The translations under genes and the position numbers were made by a program. The notes beneath the pieces are model-generated. The model did not search any database, had not been told where the DNA came from, and saw only the letters and a program-made list of their open reading frames with translations. This document shows, in pieces, positions 1 through 8,822 of a stretch of 64,000 nucleotides of DNA. The stretch comes from Dictyobacter kobayashii (GTDB taxonomy: Bacteria > Chloroflexota > Ktedonobacteria > Ktedonobacterales > Ktedonobacteraceae), in contig NZ_BIFS01000001.1 of assembly GCF_003967555.1 (NCBI RefSeq), positions 3,038,001 through 3,102,000 of the forward strand. Reading direction: 5' to 3'. The stretch's first letter is position 1; each line of letters opens with the position of its first letter.

Positions 1-227
1 TTTGTTGTGTAGTAGGTAGTGTTCCCATGAACGTCCTCGTACTTGCGAATCTATAAGGCAATAAAATTGATTAAATAATAGCTATTGTGTTAGTTTTCAC
101 GTACACTATATACCATTTTTACCATTTTTGAGGGTCGTTTTGTCTGGGGGGACAAAGTTAGAAGGGGGTGCCGGGGGACGATAGTTCCATGGCCGGGGTT
201 CGGGGTGTCCCTGAAAAAACTTTTTTT
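1..227. other. Intergenic, no gene seen
   Basis: I see no convincing gene here. The right half (about 128-227) is rich in G runs and, read on the minus strand, resembles the GGGACACCCC / CCCCGG pattern of the repeats at 7061-7223, so it may be a degenerate copy of that intergenic family. This is inference from visual similarity only. Confidence 0.4.
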
Positions 228-262
228 CTTTTTTCGCGCCTCCGCAGGAGGCGCGAAAAAAG
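228..262 (-). terminator. Stem-loop terminator after the ABC exporter pair
   Basis: A near-perfect inverted repeat (CGCGCCTCC / GGAGGCGCG, extended by A/T on both sides) is flanked by a T run on the left and an A run on the right. Read on the minus strand it is a GC-rich stem followed by a long T tract just after the stop of the ABC gene ending at 274. The A/T symmetry means it could terminate in both directions. Confidence 0.75.
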
Positions 263-273
263 AATTTGCCCCG

Positions 274-2094
274 CTAGACGCGGGTGGGAATAAAGCCTTC
301 GCCTGGCCTGTAGTCAGGCGATTGGTGGCGGAAGTAAGTATTATAGAGCTCTGAGTAATGGCCTCCGCGCTCCATTAACTCCTCATGCGAACCCTCTTCG
401 GCTATGCGCCCATCGTTCAAGACAATGATGCGGTCCGCATGTTTGATGGTCGAGAGGCGGTGCGCGATCACGATGGCGGTCCGCCGCGCCAGAATAATAT
501 CCAGCCCTTCCTGAATCTGGGCTTCGGTCAATGGATCAACGCTGGCTGTGGCCTCATCCATAATGATGATGGCTGGTTCCTGCAGCAGGACACGCGCCAG
601 GGCCACCAGTTGTCGTTGTCCCATTGAGAGGGCACGCCCGGTTTCACCTACCATAGTGTCCAGTCCTTCGGGTAGCGCTTCGATCCAGTCACCACCCCCG
701 ATGCGCTGAGCTACCGCCCTGACCTCTTCGTCGCTAGCTGTGGGCCGGGCATAGCGAATGTTGTCGGCCACCGTCCCTGAGAACAAGAACGGAGCCTGGG
801 GCACGATCCCCAGGCGACTATGGTAGTCCTGCAGATCGAAGGTGCGAATATCTTGATCGTCAATCAGAATCTGGCCGCCCTGGAATTCATAGAAGCGCGA
901 GATCAGTTTGCCGATACTCGATTTTCCGGCCCCGGTATGTCCGACAAAAGCGATGGTCTCGCCCCCTTTAATGGTCAGGCTGAAGTCTTTCAGTACCGTC
1001 TGCCGATCATCGTAGCTGAAGAAGACATTCTTAAAGGTGATTTTACCGCTAAGCTCTTTGACTGGCTGTTGATCGACCTGGTGTACTCGTGGCTCGGCAT
1101 CTAACAGGGCGAAGACACGTTCGCTGGCGGCCAGGCCCAGCTGGAATTGGCTCCAGAAAGACGCAATGCTGGTTAAAGGCTGCCAGAGCAGTCCCAGGCT
1201 CTGGATAAACAAGAACCAATCGCCAGCAGAGATCGTGCCGCTGGCTACGTTGCGTCCACCAAAGTAGACGATCAATATCGTGCCGATATTGGCGATAAAG
1301 ACCAGCACCGGGAAGATGCCGTTGTATAGAAAGCCGGATCGTAGATTGACATAATACGACTGTGCATTGATCTCTTTGAACTCATCGTACATGTTCTGTT
1401 CTTGCCGGAAGTTCTTGGCGATGGTGATGCCGCTGACAATTTCCTGTACATTGGCATTGACGCGCGCCAGAGAGCGCTGTGCGTTACGCGTAAACTTACG
1501 AGCCAGGGTACGGAAGCCCAGAGCTACCAGGATGATCAAAGGCATAATGCTCAGGGTCATCAAGGCCAGTTGCGCATTGCGGAAGAAAAGTACGACCACA
1601 ATCAGCACATAGAGCAGCACCTGGCTGAGCAGGTTCAGGGTCAGGGTGACGACGGTGGCAAAGTTCTCGGTATCCGAGGTCACACGACTGACGATCTTGC
1701 CAGAGGAGAACTCGTCGAAGAAGGACATGTCGCGCGACATGACTGCGCTAAAGGCGTCGGTCCTCAACTGCAATACTACATCTCCGACCGAGCGCGCCGT
1801 AAAGCGCTGGCGGAACAGGTTGCAGGTCCATGAGAGCGCGCCTGAGAACAGGATAAAGATAACCAGCCCAATCGCTGACTCCATGGCCCGAGTGCTGACC
1901 AGGGTATCGATGCTGTTTGAGATCAGCAAGGGAAACGCGGTATCCAGACACGAGTTTAGCACTACCAGCACGATGATGGAGATCATCAGTGGTAGCTTGG
2001 GTCTAAAGTAGTGGATGATGCGCTTGATCAGCTGTCCATCGGTATAGCTACGATCGTATGCCTCAGCATCCAGGCCTGCCATGATAAAGCCCAT
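274..2094 (-). CDS. Heterodimeric ABC exporter, subunit with degenerate signature motif
   Basis: A 606-residue type IV ABC half-exporter (multidrug/lipid family): six membrane helices in residues 35-330, then an ATPase domain. Walker A is GHTGAGKSS and Walker B IIIMDEATASVD keeps the catalytic Glu. The signature is LSMGQRQL instead of LSGGQ. The partner gene lies 20 bp upstream on the same strand and has the opposite defect (Asp for the catalytic Glu). Together they would form one degenerate and one active ATP site, as known for heterodimeric exporters such as BmrCD or TM287/288. It is the second gene of a two-gene operon and ends at a stem-loop. The exported substrate cannot be told from sequence; drugs or lipids are the usual cargo. 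Confidence 0.9.
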   Translation of the reverse strand: MGFIMAGLDAEAYDRSYTDGQLIKRIIHYFRPKLPLMISIIVLVVLNSCLDTAFPLLISNSIDTLVSTRAMESAIGLVIFILFSGALSWTCNLFRQRFTARSVGDVVLQLRTDAFSAVMSRDMSFFDEFSSGKIVSRVTSDTENFATVVTLTLNLLSQVLLYVLIVVVLFFRNAQLALMTLSIMPLIILVALGFRTLARKFTRNAQRSLARVNANVQEIVSGITIAKNFRQEQNMYDEFKEINAQSYYVNLRSGFLYNGIFPVLVFIANIGTILIVYFGGRNVASGTISAGDWFLFIQSLGLLWQPLTSIASFWSQFQLGLAASERVFALLDAEPRVHQVDQQPVKELSGKITFKNVFFSYDDRQTVLKDFSLTIKGGETIAFVGHTGAGKSSIGKLISRFYEFQGGQILIDDQDIRTFDLQDYHSRLGIVPQAPFLFSGTVADNIRYARPTASDEEVRAVAQRIGGGDWIEALPEGLDTMVGETGRALSMGQRQLVALARVLLQEPAIIIMDEATASVDPLTEAQIQEGLDIILARRTAIVIAHRLSTIKHADRIIVLNDGRIAEEGSHEELMERGGHYSELYNTYFRHQSPDYRPGEGFIPTRV

Positions 2095-2114
2095 TGTGAA
2101 ATTCCTTTCTCCTC

Positions 2115-3971
2115 TTAATCCCCACTACTTACTGAGGTTGGAACGGCCGCATCATAATGCGAGAAGATACGCCGATAGGTCTCGCAGCGCACCAGTAGTT
2201 CTTCATGTGTGCCTTGATCGATCAATTCGCCTTTGCGCAAGACCAGGATACTGTCGGCCCAGCGGATCTGTGAGAGGCGATGGGTGATCAGCAGGGTGGT
2301 GCGCCCCTCAAGGATACGGCGAATGGCTTTCTGGATCTCGTCTTCGGTTGCGCTATCAATGGCGCTGGTCGAGTCGTCCAGGATCAGGATGCGTGGATCG
2401 GTAAGCAGGGCGCGCGCGATGGCCAGGCGTTGGCGTTGGCCTCCTGAGAGGGTAACACCGCGCTCGCCGATCTCTGTTTCGTAGCCATGCTGGAAGCTTT
2501 GAATAAACTCGTGGGCCTGTGCATCTCTGGCCGCTGCCTCGATAGTGGCGCGATCGACCTTGGAGCCAAGGCCATAGCCGATGTTATCGGCGATTGTACG
2601 CGAGAACAGGAAGACATCCTGCTCGATGGTTGAGATCTGGGAGCGCAGGCTATCCATATCCCATTTACGTACATCGACCCCATCAATGGTGACATTGCCG
2701 GAATCTACATCATAGATGCGGTTCACGAGCTTGGTCAGCGTACTTTTGCCCGCTCCGGTCTGGCCCACAATCGCGATCGTCTGTCCCGGTTTGGCGCGGA
2801 ACGAAATGTCTTTCAGAATAGGTGTATCGCCATAGCTGAAGGTAACATGATCAAAGACGATGTCGCCGCGCATCTCCTCATGATATCCGCCAGCGTTCTC
2901 ATCCAACTCTGTCTCTTCCTTCATCAAGGACAAAATGCGTTTGGCGCCCGCGATACCGAGCTGTACCAGGCCAAAGCTCCAGAGCGACATATAGGTCACA
3001 AAGCGCAGGTTGGTCATCAGTCCCATGAAGGTGATCAAAGCGCCCAGTGAGATCTCGTGGTGCGAGAGCAAGTAGAGGCCATGCAAGAAGGCCAGGGCCA
3101 GCGCTATACCGAGCAGTAGGGTTGGCAGGTAGCGCCCCTGGATCTTACCGTTCTCTACGTAGAAATCACGATAGCGACTGGCGCGGGTGACAAATTTGCG
3201 TATCTCCTGCTTCTCCTGGGCTGTGGCTTTAACGACCTCGATCCCGGCCACCGCCTCATTCAGGACCGCGTTGGTCTGGCCGAACTCTTCACGCATCTGG
3301 TTTGATACCGGGCTGAGCTGGCGCGAATAGCGGCGTAGCGCGAAGAAGAAGACGATAATGTAGATGCTCGGAACCAGCAGCAACTGTGGGTTGACCAGGC
3401 CGATAAATGTGACGTTGACAACCAGGCTGCTAAAAGAATCAAAGACGACATCGAAGGCGGGCGAAACCATATCGCTCAATTGGGTCATGTCGTTGGAGGC
3501 GCGCGCCATTACATCGCCAACCTGTTGGCGATTATGAAATGTCTGGCTTTTCCCTAATAGACTGGTATATAGCTCTTCGCGTGCGTTGCGCGCGAAGCGT
3601 TTGCTTAAAATTTCTGCGAAGAAGCGCGCGCTGAGATCACAAATACCTTGTAATACGATTACTCCCAGCAACGAAAGGGCTATGATCCCTAATTGACTGA
3701 TGGCCGTCTCTTTGTTTAAGACCGCGTTAAATGCCGATCCAGTCAGAAATGAAATTGAAGAATAGAGTGAATTGGTTGCAATACATAAGATCATGAAACC
3801 AAGCACATAAAACTTGTAGCGTAAAAGATGGGAAGCAATCCAGCGTACCGGACTGGACCAGTTGTAGCGATACTCATCGGCAACTGTAAACTCGCGTTTA
3901 GCTAGCAAGGGATACCTCCACATGGAGTCTCTGAATGCACTACGAAAAAACAAGGGTAAACGTTTACCCAT
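2115..3971 (-). CDS. Heterodimeric ABC exporter, subunit with Asp in Walker B
   Basis: A 618-residue ABC half-exporter: membrane domain at residues 50-345, then an ATPase domain with Walker A GQTGAGKST, canonical signature LSGGQRQ and Walker B ILILDDSTSAID. The catalytic Glu after Walker B is Asp, marking the non-canonical half of a heterodimer; the downstream gene supplies the canonical half. The start is uncertain. The ATG at 3971 has no Shine-Dalgarno and overlaps a perfect 16-bp palindrome (3954-3969). The next ATG at 3923 (protein start MWRYPLLAK) leaves that palindrome outside the gene and may be the true start. The two palindromes in front of the gene suggest repressor control. Confidence 0.88.
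   Translation of the reverse strand: MGKRLPLFFRSAFRDSMWRYPLLAKREFTVADEYRYNWSSPVRWIASHLLRYKFYVLGFMILCIATNSLYSSISFLTGSAFNAVLNKETAISQLGIIALSLLGVIVLQGICDLSARFFAEILSKRFARNAREELYTSLLGKSQTFHNRQQVGDVMARASNDMTQLSDMVSPAFDVVFDSFSSLVVNVTFIGLVNPQLLLVPSIYIIVFFFALRRYSRQLSPVSNQMREEFGQTNAVLNEAVAGIEVVKATAQEKQEIRKFVTRASRYRDFYVENGKIQGRYLPTLLLGIALALAFLHGLYLLSHHEISLGALITFMGLMTNLRFVTYMSLWSFGLVQLGIAGAKRILSLMKEETELDENAGGYHEEMRGDIVFDHVTFSYGDTPILKDISFRAKPGQTIAIVGQTGAGKSTLTKLVNRIYDVDSGNVTIDGVDVRKWDMDSLRSQISTIEQDVFLFSRTIADNIGYGLGSKVDRATIEAAARDAQAHEFIQSFQHGYETEIGERGVTLSGGQRQRLAIARALLTDPRILILDDSTSAIDSATEDEIQKAIRRILEGRTTLLITHRLSQIRWADSILVLRKGELIDQGTHEELLVRCETYRRIFSHYDAAVPTSVSSGD
3954..3969. promoter_or_regulatory. Perfect palindrome, LacI-type operator candidate
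   Basis: GGGTAAACGTTTACCC is a perfect 16-bp palindrome with the central CG and AAACGTTT core typical of LacI-family operators. It lies at the start of the ABC exporter operon. No LacI gene is adjacent; the nearest in this window is 28 kb away and seems to use a different site (TGGGAT...ATCCCA). The protein bound is therefore unknown. Confidence 0.5.
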
Positions 3972-3982
3972 AAATTATTGCA

Positions 3983-3996
3983 TAACTGTACAGTTA
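3983..3996. promoter_or_regulatory. Perfect palindrome, TetR-type operator candidate
   Basis: TAACTGTACAGTTA is a perfect 14-bp palindrome 13 bp upstream of the other palindrome, in the likely promoter region of the exporter pair. Length and composition suit a TetR-family repressor, the usual regulator of efflux pumps. No TetR gene is in this window, so the assignment is inference. Confidence 0.45.
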
Positions 3997-4227
3997 ATTA
4001 CAATCACTTTATGCTGTCTGGGGCGTACTTGAATGTGTGTTCTAACTTCTCTGTTTAGTATACCGCATAATTGTTGACATCTGTTGTCTTGTTTATCATT
4101 TCTTTCCTGCTGAGGTTGGGGGGCAAGCATGTAGCATATTGATGGTGATCTGCTTGGCCTGGATCTTTTATTCTAACTCTTGTAGGTATAGCATACCATA
4201 AAGTCATCTTTTGAGGAATAGCACAAA

Positions 4228-4274
4228 AGTAGAGATCATGATGTTTTTAAATCTTCTATATCACGATCTCTACT
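4228..4274 (-). terminator. Stem-loop terminator after the WD40 kinase gene
   Basis: Inverted repeat AGTAGAGATC (4228-4237) / GATCTCTACT (4265-4274), with further pairing inside, lies 56 bp after the kinase stop at 4331. On the minus strand it is followed by TTTT. The remaining space up to the exporter gene (about 3997-4227) is AT-rich with no gene visible. Confidence 0.6.
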
Positions 4275-4330
4275 CAGTTTAGCAGTAGTTTAGCTGTAAT
4301 ATCAAGGGAAATGGGTTCTTAATGTTGTGC

Positions 4331-6475
4331 TTATTTCTCTGTAGCTTGCCAGATCCGGACATGGCTATGGGCACCTGAGGCGATATACTTGCCGTTAGGT
4401 GACCAGGCGACGGCGTAAACGGTAGGATTGTAGCTGGGATGGGTGAAGATCCATTGTCCATCACTGACGTCCCACATCTGGATGGTGCCATCGGCGCTGG
4501 CGGAGACGATAGTTGTACCATCGGGTGACCAGTCAAGTGCGTAGATGGTCCCGGTGTGACCCCGATAGACCAGGCTATGTTTGCCTGTGCTGGCCTCCCA
4601 GATATGGATGGTTTTGTCGCTACCCCCTGATGCGATCTGTGTGCCATCGGGCGACCAGCTTACCTTTTTGATGGCGCCCCGATGAGCTGTGTAAAGAAGC
4701 TCTCTTTTCCAGGTGTGCTGTTGCGTGAGCCGCATAATCTCTACATGTTGTTCTTCATGGCCCAGGATCAGGCGGTCGTTATCAGGCGACCAGGCTATGG
4801 AGTTGATGTCACCATATCCTGTCTCCAGCGTAGCCAGGGTCTCCCCCGTCTCTGGTTTCCAGATATGCAGACTATTTTTGCAGGCTGAGGCTAACAGCGC
4901 GCCATCGGGAGACCAGGCCAGGCCAGGAATGCGGCCTCTCTGCTTTTTGTAGGTAGTGATAGTGTATAGCGAACTGCCATTCCAGACCTGGATGATGCCG
5001 TCATCGCTGGCTGAGGCCAGTAGCTTACCCGCCGGCGACCAGGCAACTGCTTCGATGCGCCTGCTTTTGGCATTTTCCAGGTTTCCAGAATAGAGATTCT
5101 GCTTCTGCCCGTTGTTGATGTCCCATATCTGCACCGTCTTATCATAACTGGCCGAGGCAATCTGATTACTATATGGTGACCAGGCCAGCGAGGTCACCAC
5201 GCCCATATGTCCCGAATAACCACAAATGAGTTTGCCCAGATAAGAAGTCGGGATTGGTGGATCTGGCAAGCCCGCACCTGCTGGTAATGATGTTGCTTGA
5301 TTTGCGTCAGGACTATAGGTGCCAGGTACGTAGACGAGTGATGGTTGTCTTGGGGTTCCTATATTGTAGGCTGGCACTGAAGTGGCTGCCTGGCCGGGTG
5401 TATTGGCGGGATATGTAGCTGCCGGATTAGCTGGCTGATTGGCGGCAGTGGCTCTATTGATTGGTGCTACCTGGTTGGGTGTGGGCGGCGTGTAGATTGG
5501 TGTTGCTTGTTTGGCCGGTGGATTACTGGTTGGCGTCCCTGTGCTGCGATTGCCTGAGGATAGGATTGACGAGTTTTTTGTATTAACCCTTTGTAGATAT
5601 TCTCTCACCATTTCGACATAGGAGATACGCTGGCTGGCATTCAGGTTTAACATTTGATCGAGCAAGCTTTGCAGGGACACCGGGATGCCTGGTACCTTGC
5701 TAAAGGCAAATGGGGTCGTAGCCGGATCAATGCCGGTGAGCATTTGATGTAGGATTGCTCCCAGGCTATAGATGTCGGCGCTGGGCGTGGTCTGGGCCTT
5801 GCCATATTGTTCTGGTGCGGCATAGCCAGGCGAGCCAAAGGCAATAGTGTCGTGTGCCTGGCCCGGTTTAAAGAGTCGGGCGATTCCAAAGTCGATCAGG
5901 TAGACCTGCAGTCCGGGTGTGAGCATAATATTGAGCGGCTTTAGATCCCGGAATATGATTGGTGTGGGTCGTGTGTGCAGATATTGGAGCACGGCGCAGA
6001 GCTGGATGCCGATCTCATAGATCTCGGACCAGGACAACTTTCCGCCCTTGCGGGTCAGGTAATCTTCTAACGTCTCACCCTCGATAAAATCCATCACCAG
6101 GTACCAGCGGCCCGAGTCGGAGAAGTTATCATAGATGCGCGGTAGGTTGGGATGCATCAATCCAGCTAGCAATAAGGCCTCGTGTTTGAATGATTCCTCG
6201 GCCTCGTGCGATTCTTGCTGGTTGAGCCCCTTCTGGCTTAGTTCTTTGATCGCTACCAGGCGATTGCCCAGTTCTGTGTCCTCTGCTTTATAGACTGAGC
6301 CCATCCCACCTTGTCCCAGGCGCGTGAGGACGCGATAGCGTTGCCGTAGCAGGCGCTCGATTTGCGTGGGTTCGGGATCTGCCTGCTGTAAAGGTTCGTG
6401 GCAGGCGAAACAATGGCTATCCTGTGGATTATTGGCTGCGCCACAATTAGCGCAAAAAATCTCTGATGAAAGCAC
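4331..6475 (-). CDS. Ser/Thr protein kinase with N-terminal zinc ribbon and C-terminal WD40 propeller
   Basis: 714 residues in three parts. Residues 8-25 hold a CxxC...CxxC zinc ribbon. Residues 48-315 are a Hanks-type kinase with glycine loop GQGGMGSV, VAIKEL lysine, catalytic loop FRDLKPLN (Phe replaces the usual His of HRD), IDFG and a SPGYAAPEQ activation segment. A Thr/Pro/Asn/Ala-rich linker (about 320-415) leads to about seven WD40 repeats carrying the WSPDG signature up to the C terminus. No membrane segment is seen, so it is probably a soluble signalling scaffold. The start is GTG at 6475, with GGAG six bases upstream. The substrate is unknown. Kinase-WD40 fusions are common in multicellular Chloroflexota and cyanobacteria. 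Confidence 0.92.
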   Translation of the reverse strand: MLSSEIFCANCGAANNPQDSHCFACHEPLQQADPEPTQIERLLRQRYRVLTRLGQGGMGSVYKAEDTELGNRLVAIKELSQKGLNQQESHEAEESFKHEALLLAGLMHPNLPRIYDNFSDSGRWYLVMDFIEGETLEDYLTRKGGKLSWSEIYEIGIQLCAVLQYLHTRPTPIIFRDLKPLNIMLTPGLQVYLIDFGIARLFKPGQAHDTIAFGSPGYAAPEQYGKAQTTPSADIYSLGAILHQMLTGIDPATTPFAFSKVPGIPVSLQSLLDQMLNLNASQRISYVEMVREYLQRVNTKNSSILSSGNRSTGTPTSNPPAKQATPIYTPPTPNQVAPINRATAANQPANPAATYPANTPGQAATSVPAYNIGTPRQPSLVYVPGTYSPDANQATSLPAGAGLPDPPIPTSYLGKLICGYSGHMGVVTSLAWSPYSNQIASASYDKTVQIWDINNGQKQNLYSGNLENAKSRRIEAVAWSPAGKLLASASDDGIIQVWNGSSLYTITTYKKQRGRIPGLAWSPDGALLASACKNSLHIWKPETGETLATLETGYGDINSIAWSPDNDRLILGHEEQHVEIMRLTQQHTWKRELLYTAHRGAIKKVSWSPDGTQIASGGSDKTIHIWEASTGKHSLVYRGHTGTIYALDWSPDGTTIVSASADGTIQMWDVSDGQWIFTHPSYNPTVYAVAWSPNGKYIASGAHSHVRIWQATEK

Positions 6476-6523
6476 TCCCTGCTCCTATTTTTGTCATCAT
6501 TTAACAAATACTGTTTCTAGACA

Positions 6524-6552
6524 AATTTAGTGTATAAAATAGAGCGTGTCAA
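6524..6552 (-). promoter_or_regulatory. Candidate sigma-70-type promoter of the WD40 kinase
   Basis: On the minus strand TTGACA (6552-6547), a 17-bp spacer and TAAATT (6529-6524) stand 49 bp upstream of the GTG start. The -35 is a consensus match and the -10 is weaker. Confidence 0.5.
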
Positions 6553-6713
6553 GCTTTTGCTTGTTTTAATAGCAGGTGTTTGGCAAATTCTATGACAGCA
6601 TGTAAAAATAAGCAAAAAGGCTGCTTACTTTTATCTGTTGACATGAGGATAAACGCTTTTTGGATGGTAATATCAAAAATGGGGATGGGTTTGGGGATAG
6701 GGGTTGTGGGGCA

Positions 6714-6759
6714 AAAAAAACCGGGACACTGGCAAATCAATCTTTTCGCCAGTGTCCCG
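6714..6759 (-). terminator. Rho-independent terminator
   Basis: A perfect 12-bp inverted repeat (CGGGACACTGGC at 6722-6733, GCCAGTGTCCCG at 6748-6759) is followed on the minus strand by eight T. It ends leftward transcripts. The nearest leftward gene stops 510 bp away at 7273, so either the glucosidase mRNA has a long repeat-bearing tail or an unseen short RNA ends here. Between 6760 and 7060 I see no gene. Confidence 0.75.
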
Positions 6760-7060
6760 ATATTACTGCACAGGCAGGTAGAATGCACTACCGGCCAATA
6801 CGTCGGTTTAAAATCCTCACCGAGCTCCAAAGCCAGGTGTTGATAAGACGCGTTAGCGTCTCACCCCTCTCGTCTGGAAGGTGTGGAATTCAACGCTGCC
6901 TGTGCAGCGACTTTGTTCATACATGCACACCACCTCCTTTCGTTGTTCTAATAATACCTGCTATTTTCATCATAGTCAAGGGTAAATATATCTTTTAAGG
7001 ATTTTCTAATATTTTCATTCTTTTACGCGCCTCCTGCGGAGGCGAAAAGGATGAAAAAGA

Positions 7061-7223
7061 GAAGTTGGGGGGACACCCCCATGCCTCCGGTTAAGGGCTG
7101 GGCGCCCTTAACAATCCCCCTTTACGTGTTCCCGGTGGTGGGGGATAGGATAAAAAAGGGAAGTTGGGGACACCCCCATGCCCCCGGTTAAGGGCTGGGC
7201 GCCCTTAACAATCCCCCTTTACG
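7061..7223. repeat. Two tandem copies of a GC-rich intergenic repeat
   Basis: Copy one at 7061-7126 and copy two at 7160-7223 share almost the same sequence: GAAGTTGGGG, GACACCCCC, a stem GTTAAGGGC / GCCCTTAAC and CAATCCCCCTTTACG. They differ by a two-base deletion and one substitution. Each copy contains its own hairpin. Small GC hairpins (CGCCTCC / GGAGGCG near 7026-7044; GCCCCT / AGGGGC near 7225-7240) flank the pair. A degenerate relative may lie at 128-262. No coding potential is seen. Confidence 0.7.
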
Positions 7224-7272
7224 CGCCCCTCACAGGGGCACGTAAGAGAATGAAAATAGAGATCTGTAGATT

Positions 7273-8631
7273 TTAGAAGAAGAGTGAGACCATGTAGAGG
7301 ATGGCGGCGGCGGTCCAGGCCTGGACGTTGCAGGCCTGGCGGTAATCGACGAGCGCCCATAATTGTTGGATGTGGGGAGCTCGAATGACCTGGGAGGGCA
7401 GCACCATGTAGAGTTCGACGGGGTTGTCGATGGTCTCCAATGCCTGTAATACGGATTGGGCGATGGTACGCGCCTGCGTTTCGAAGCCGTAGTTCTCCAT
7501 GCCGGCGGCAATGATGGCGTTGTCGAAGGGCCATACGGTTCCGCGATGGTAGTTAAAGGGATCATAGCAGTATGCCTGGTCTGAGAGTGTGCGTACACCC
7601 CAGGGTGTTAGCATGTCGGGGTTTGATAGGCGTTCACTGATCTGTCTCGCCTGCTGTTCGTCGACAGCGTGGCTCCAGAGCAGGTGTCCCGCGTTTGATG
7701 CCACCATAGGGATCTGCTGCTTCTGCGCGTCTAGTGCCATCGCGGGTATGTTCTCTTGCTGCATCCAGAACGAAGCCAATCCCTGTCGTAAGCCGGCCAT
7801 GCGTTGCTCGATCTGCTGTTGCAGGTCTGGGTCCAGTCGGCCTAGTTTCTGTGCCAGCGCGAGATAGGCGCTATAAGCGTCAAGGGCGTAGCCCTGCACT
7901 TCGATCCAGGCCACAGGATGACTCAACGACCGGTCATCAGGTGCTAAGACTGAATCGCTGCTATCTTTCCAGACCTGGTTGGGCAGGCCATAGCCACCTG
8001 GATTACGTCGGGCATATTCAACCAGTCCGTCCTGGTCCAGGTCTGACCAGTTCAACATCCAGAGCAGGGCTGCGTGAATGTGTGGCCATAGCTTCTCAAG
8101 TAAAGCCTGGTCATTGAAATAGGCATCAACCTGTGCTGCTGTTGAGACAAAGAGGAAGGTGGCATCGAAGGCCCCATAGTAGCGTCCGTTGCCATCAACG
8201 ACCGGCCAGTGTGCCTGCGCCATCTTTGGTGGGATTGGCTCCCAATACTCATGTACGATGCGTCCCGGTTGCTCCTCGTTGGCATCGTTGACTGCCTGGC
8301 CCTGTAGCTGCGCCAGGCCAAGCAGGACGCTGCTGGCCAGGTCGTGTAGCCAGTTATAGTACGCCGCGTATGTGCCTCCAACTTGCAACTCGTGTTCTGG
8401 CAAGCGACGCACAGCCTTAAGCGCGAGCTGCACCGTCCACAGTGAGTCACGACCAAAAATAGCATGGAAGTGGCCATCCTGTCCGCTGGCCATCAGACCT
8501 AAGGGATTCTGCAATGACTGCAACGCCTCTAACGCTTTTTGCCAGAAGTCAACCAATACCTCGCGCTCAAAAGAAGGAGTGGTCGACACAGACTGTTCTG
8601 TAATTTCCTTCATGTGAATGTATCTATTCAT
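7273..8631 (-). CDS. Amylo-alpha-1,6-glucosidase-like (alpha/alpha)6-barrel glycoside hydrolase
   Basis: About 452 residues resembling the catalytic domain of glycogen-debranching or MGH1-type glucosidases. Visible features are GRDSLWTVQLALKA near residue 60, EYARRNPGGYGLPNQVWKDS mid-protein, and a C-terminal FNYHRGTVWPFDNAIIA. The Trp/Asp-rich loops are typical of the six-hairpin fold. No signal peptide is seen, so it probably acts in the cytoplasm on imported oligosaccharides. The start at 8631 is chosen for the AGGAAG Shine-Dalgarno; upstream in-frame starts lack one. It is the last gene of the leftward sugar-transport locus. The exact bond cleaved cannot be told. Confidence 0.8.
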   Translation of the reverse strand: MNRYIHMKEITEQSVSTTPSFEREVLVDFWQKALEALQSLQNPLGLMASGQDGHFHAIFGRDSLWTVQLALKAVRRLPEHELQVGGTYAAYYNWLHDLASSVLLGLAQLQGQAVNDANEEQPGRIVHEYWEPIPPKMAQAHWPVVDGNGRYYGAFDATFLFVSTAAQVDAYFNDQALLEKLWPHIHAALLWMLNWSDLDQDGLVEYARRNPGGYGLPNQVWKDSSDSVLAPDDRSLSHPVAWIEVQGYALDAYSAYLALAQKLGRLDPDLQQQIEQRMAGLRQGLASFWMQQENIPAMALDAQKQQIPMVASNAGHLLWSHAVDEQQARQISERLSNPDMLTPWGVRTLSDQAYCYDPFNYHRGTVWPFDNAIIAAGMENYGFETQARTIAQSVLQALETIDNPVELYMVLPSQVIRAPHIQQLWALVDYRQACNVQAWTAAAILYMVSLFF

Positions 8632-8767
8632 GCTCACTTCCTGCCCGCACGATAATTTTTGACAAAATATCACCATCCGTAGTTCAGGGAGTAGCACGAT
8701 TCCTTTCTGTTAACTAAACTGTGTGTATATGTTTGCTGGCCATCTTTAATGATAAGTTTGCCTGGAC

Positions 8768-8795
8768 CCAGACAAGGAGCTAACTCCTTGCCTGG
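8768..8795. repeat. Hairpin between permease and glucosidase genes
   Basis: CAAGGAG / CTCCTTG with flanking CCAG / CTGG forms a stem around a CTAA loop in the gap between the permease stop (8823) and the glucosidase start (8631). It has no T tract, so it may act as an mRNA processing or stability element within the operon. Confidence 0.4.
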
Positions 8796-8822
8796 CTTCC
8801 AACGTGTATCCCTGATAAAAGG

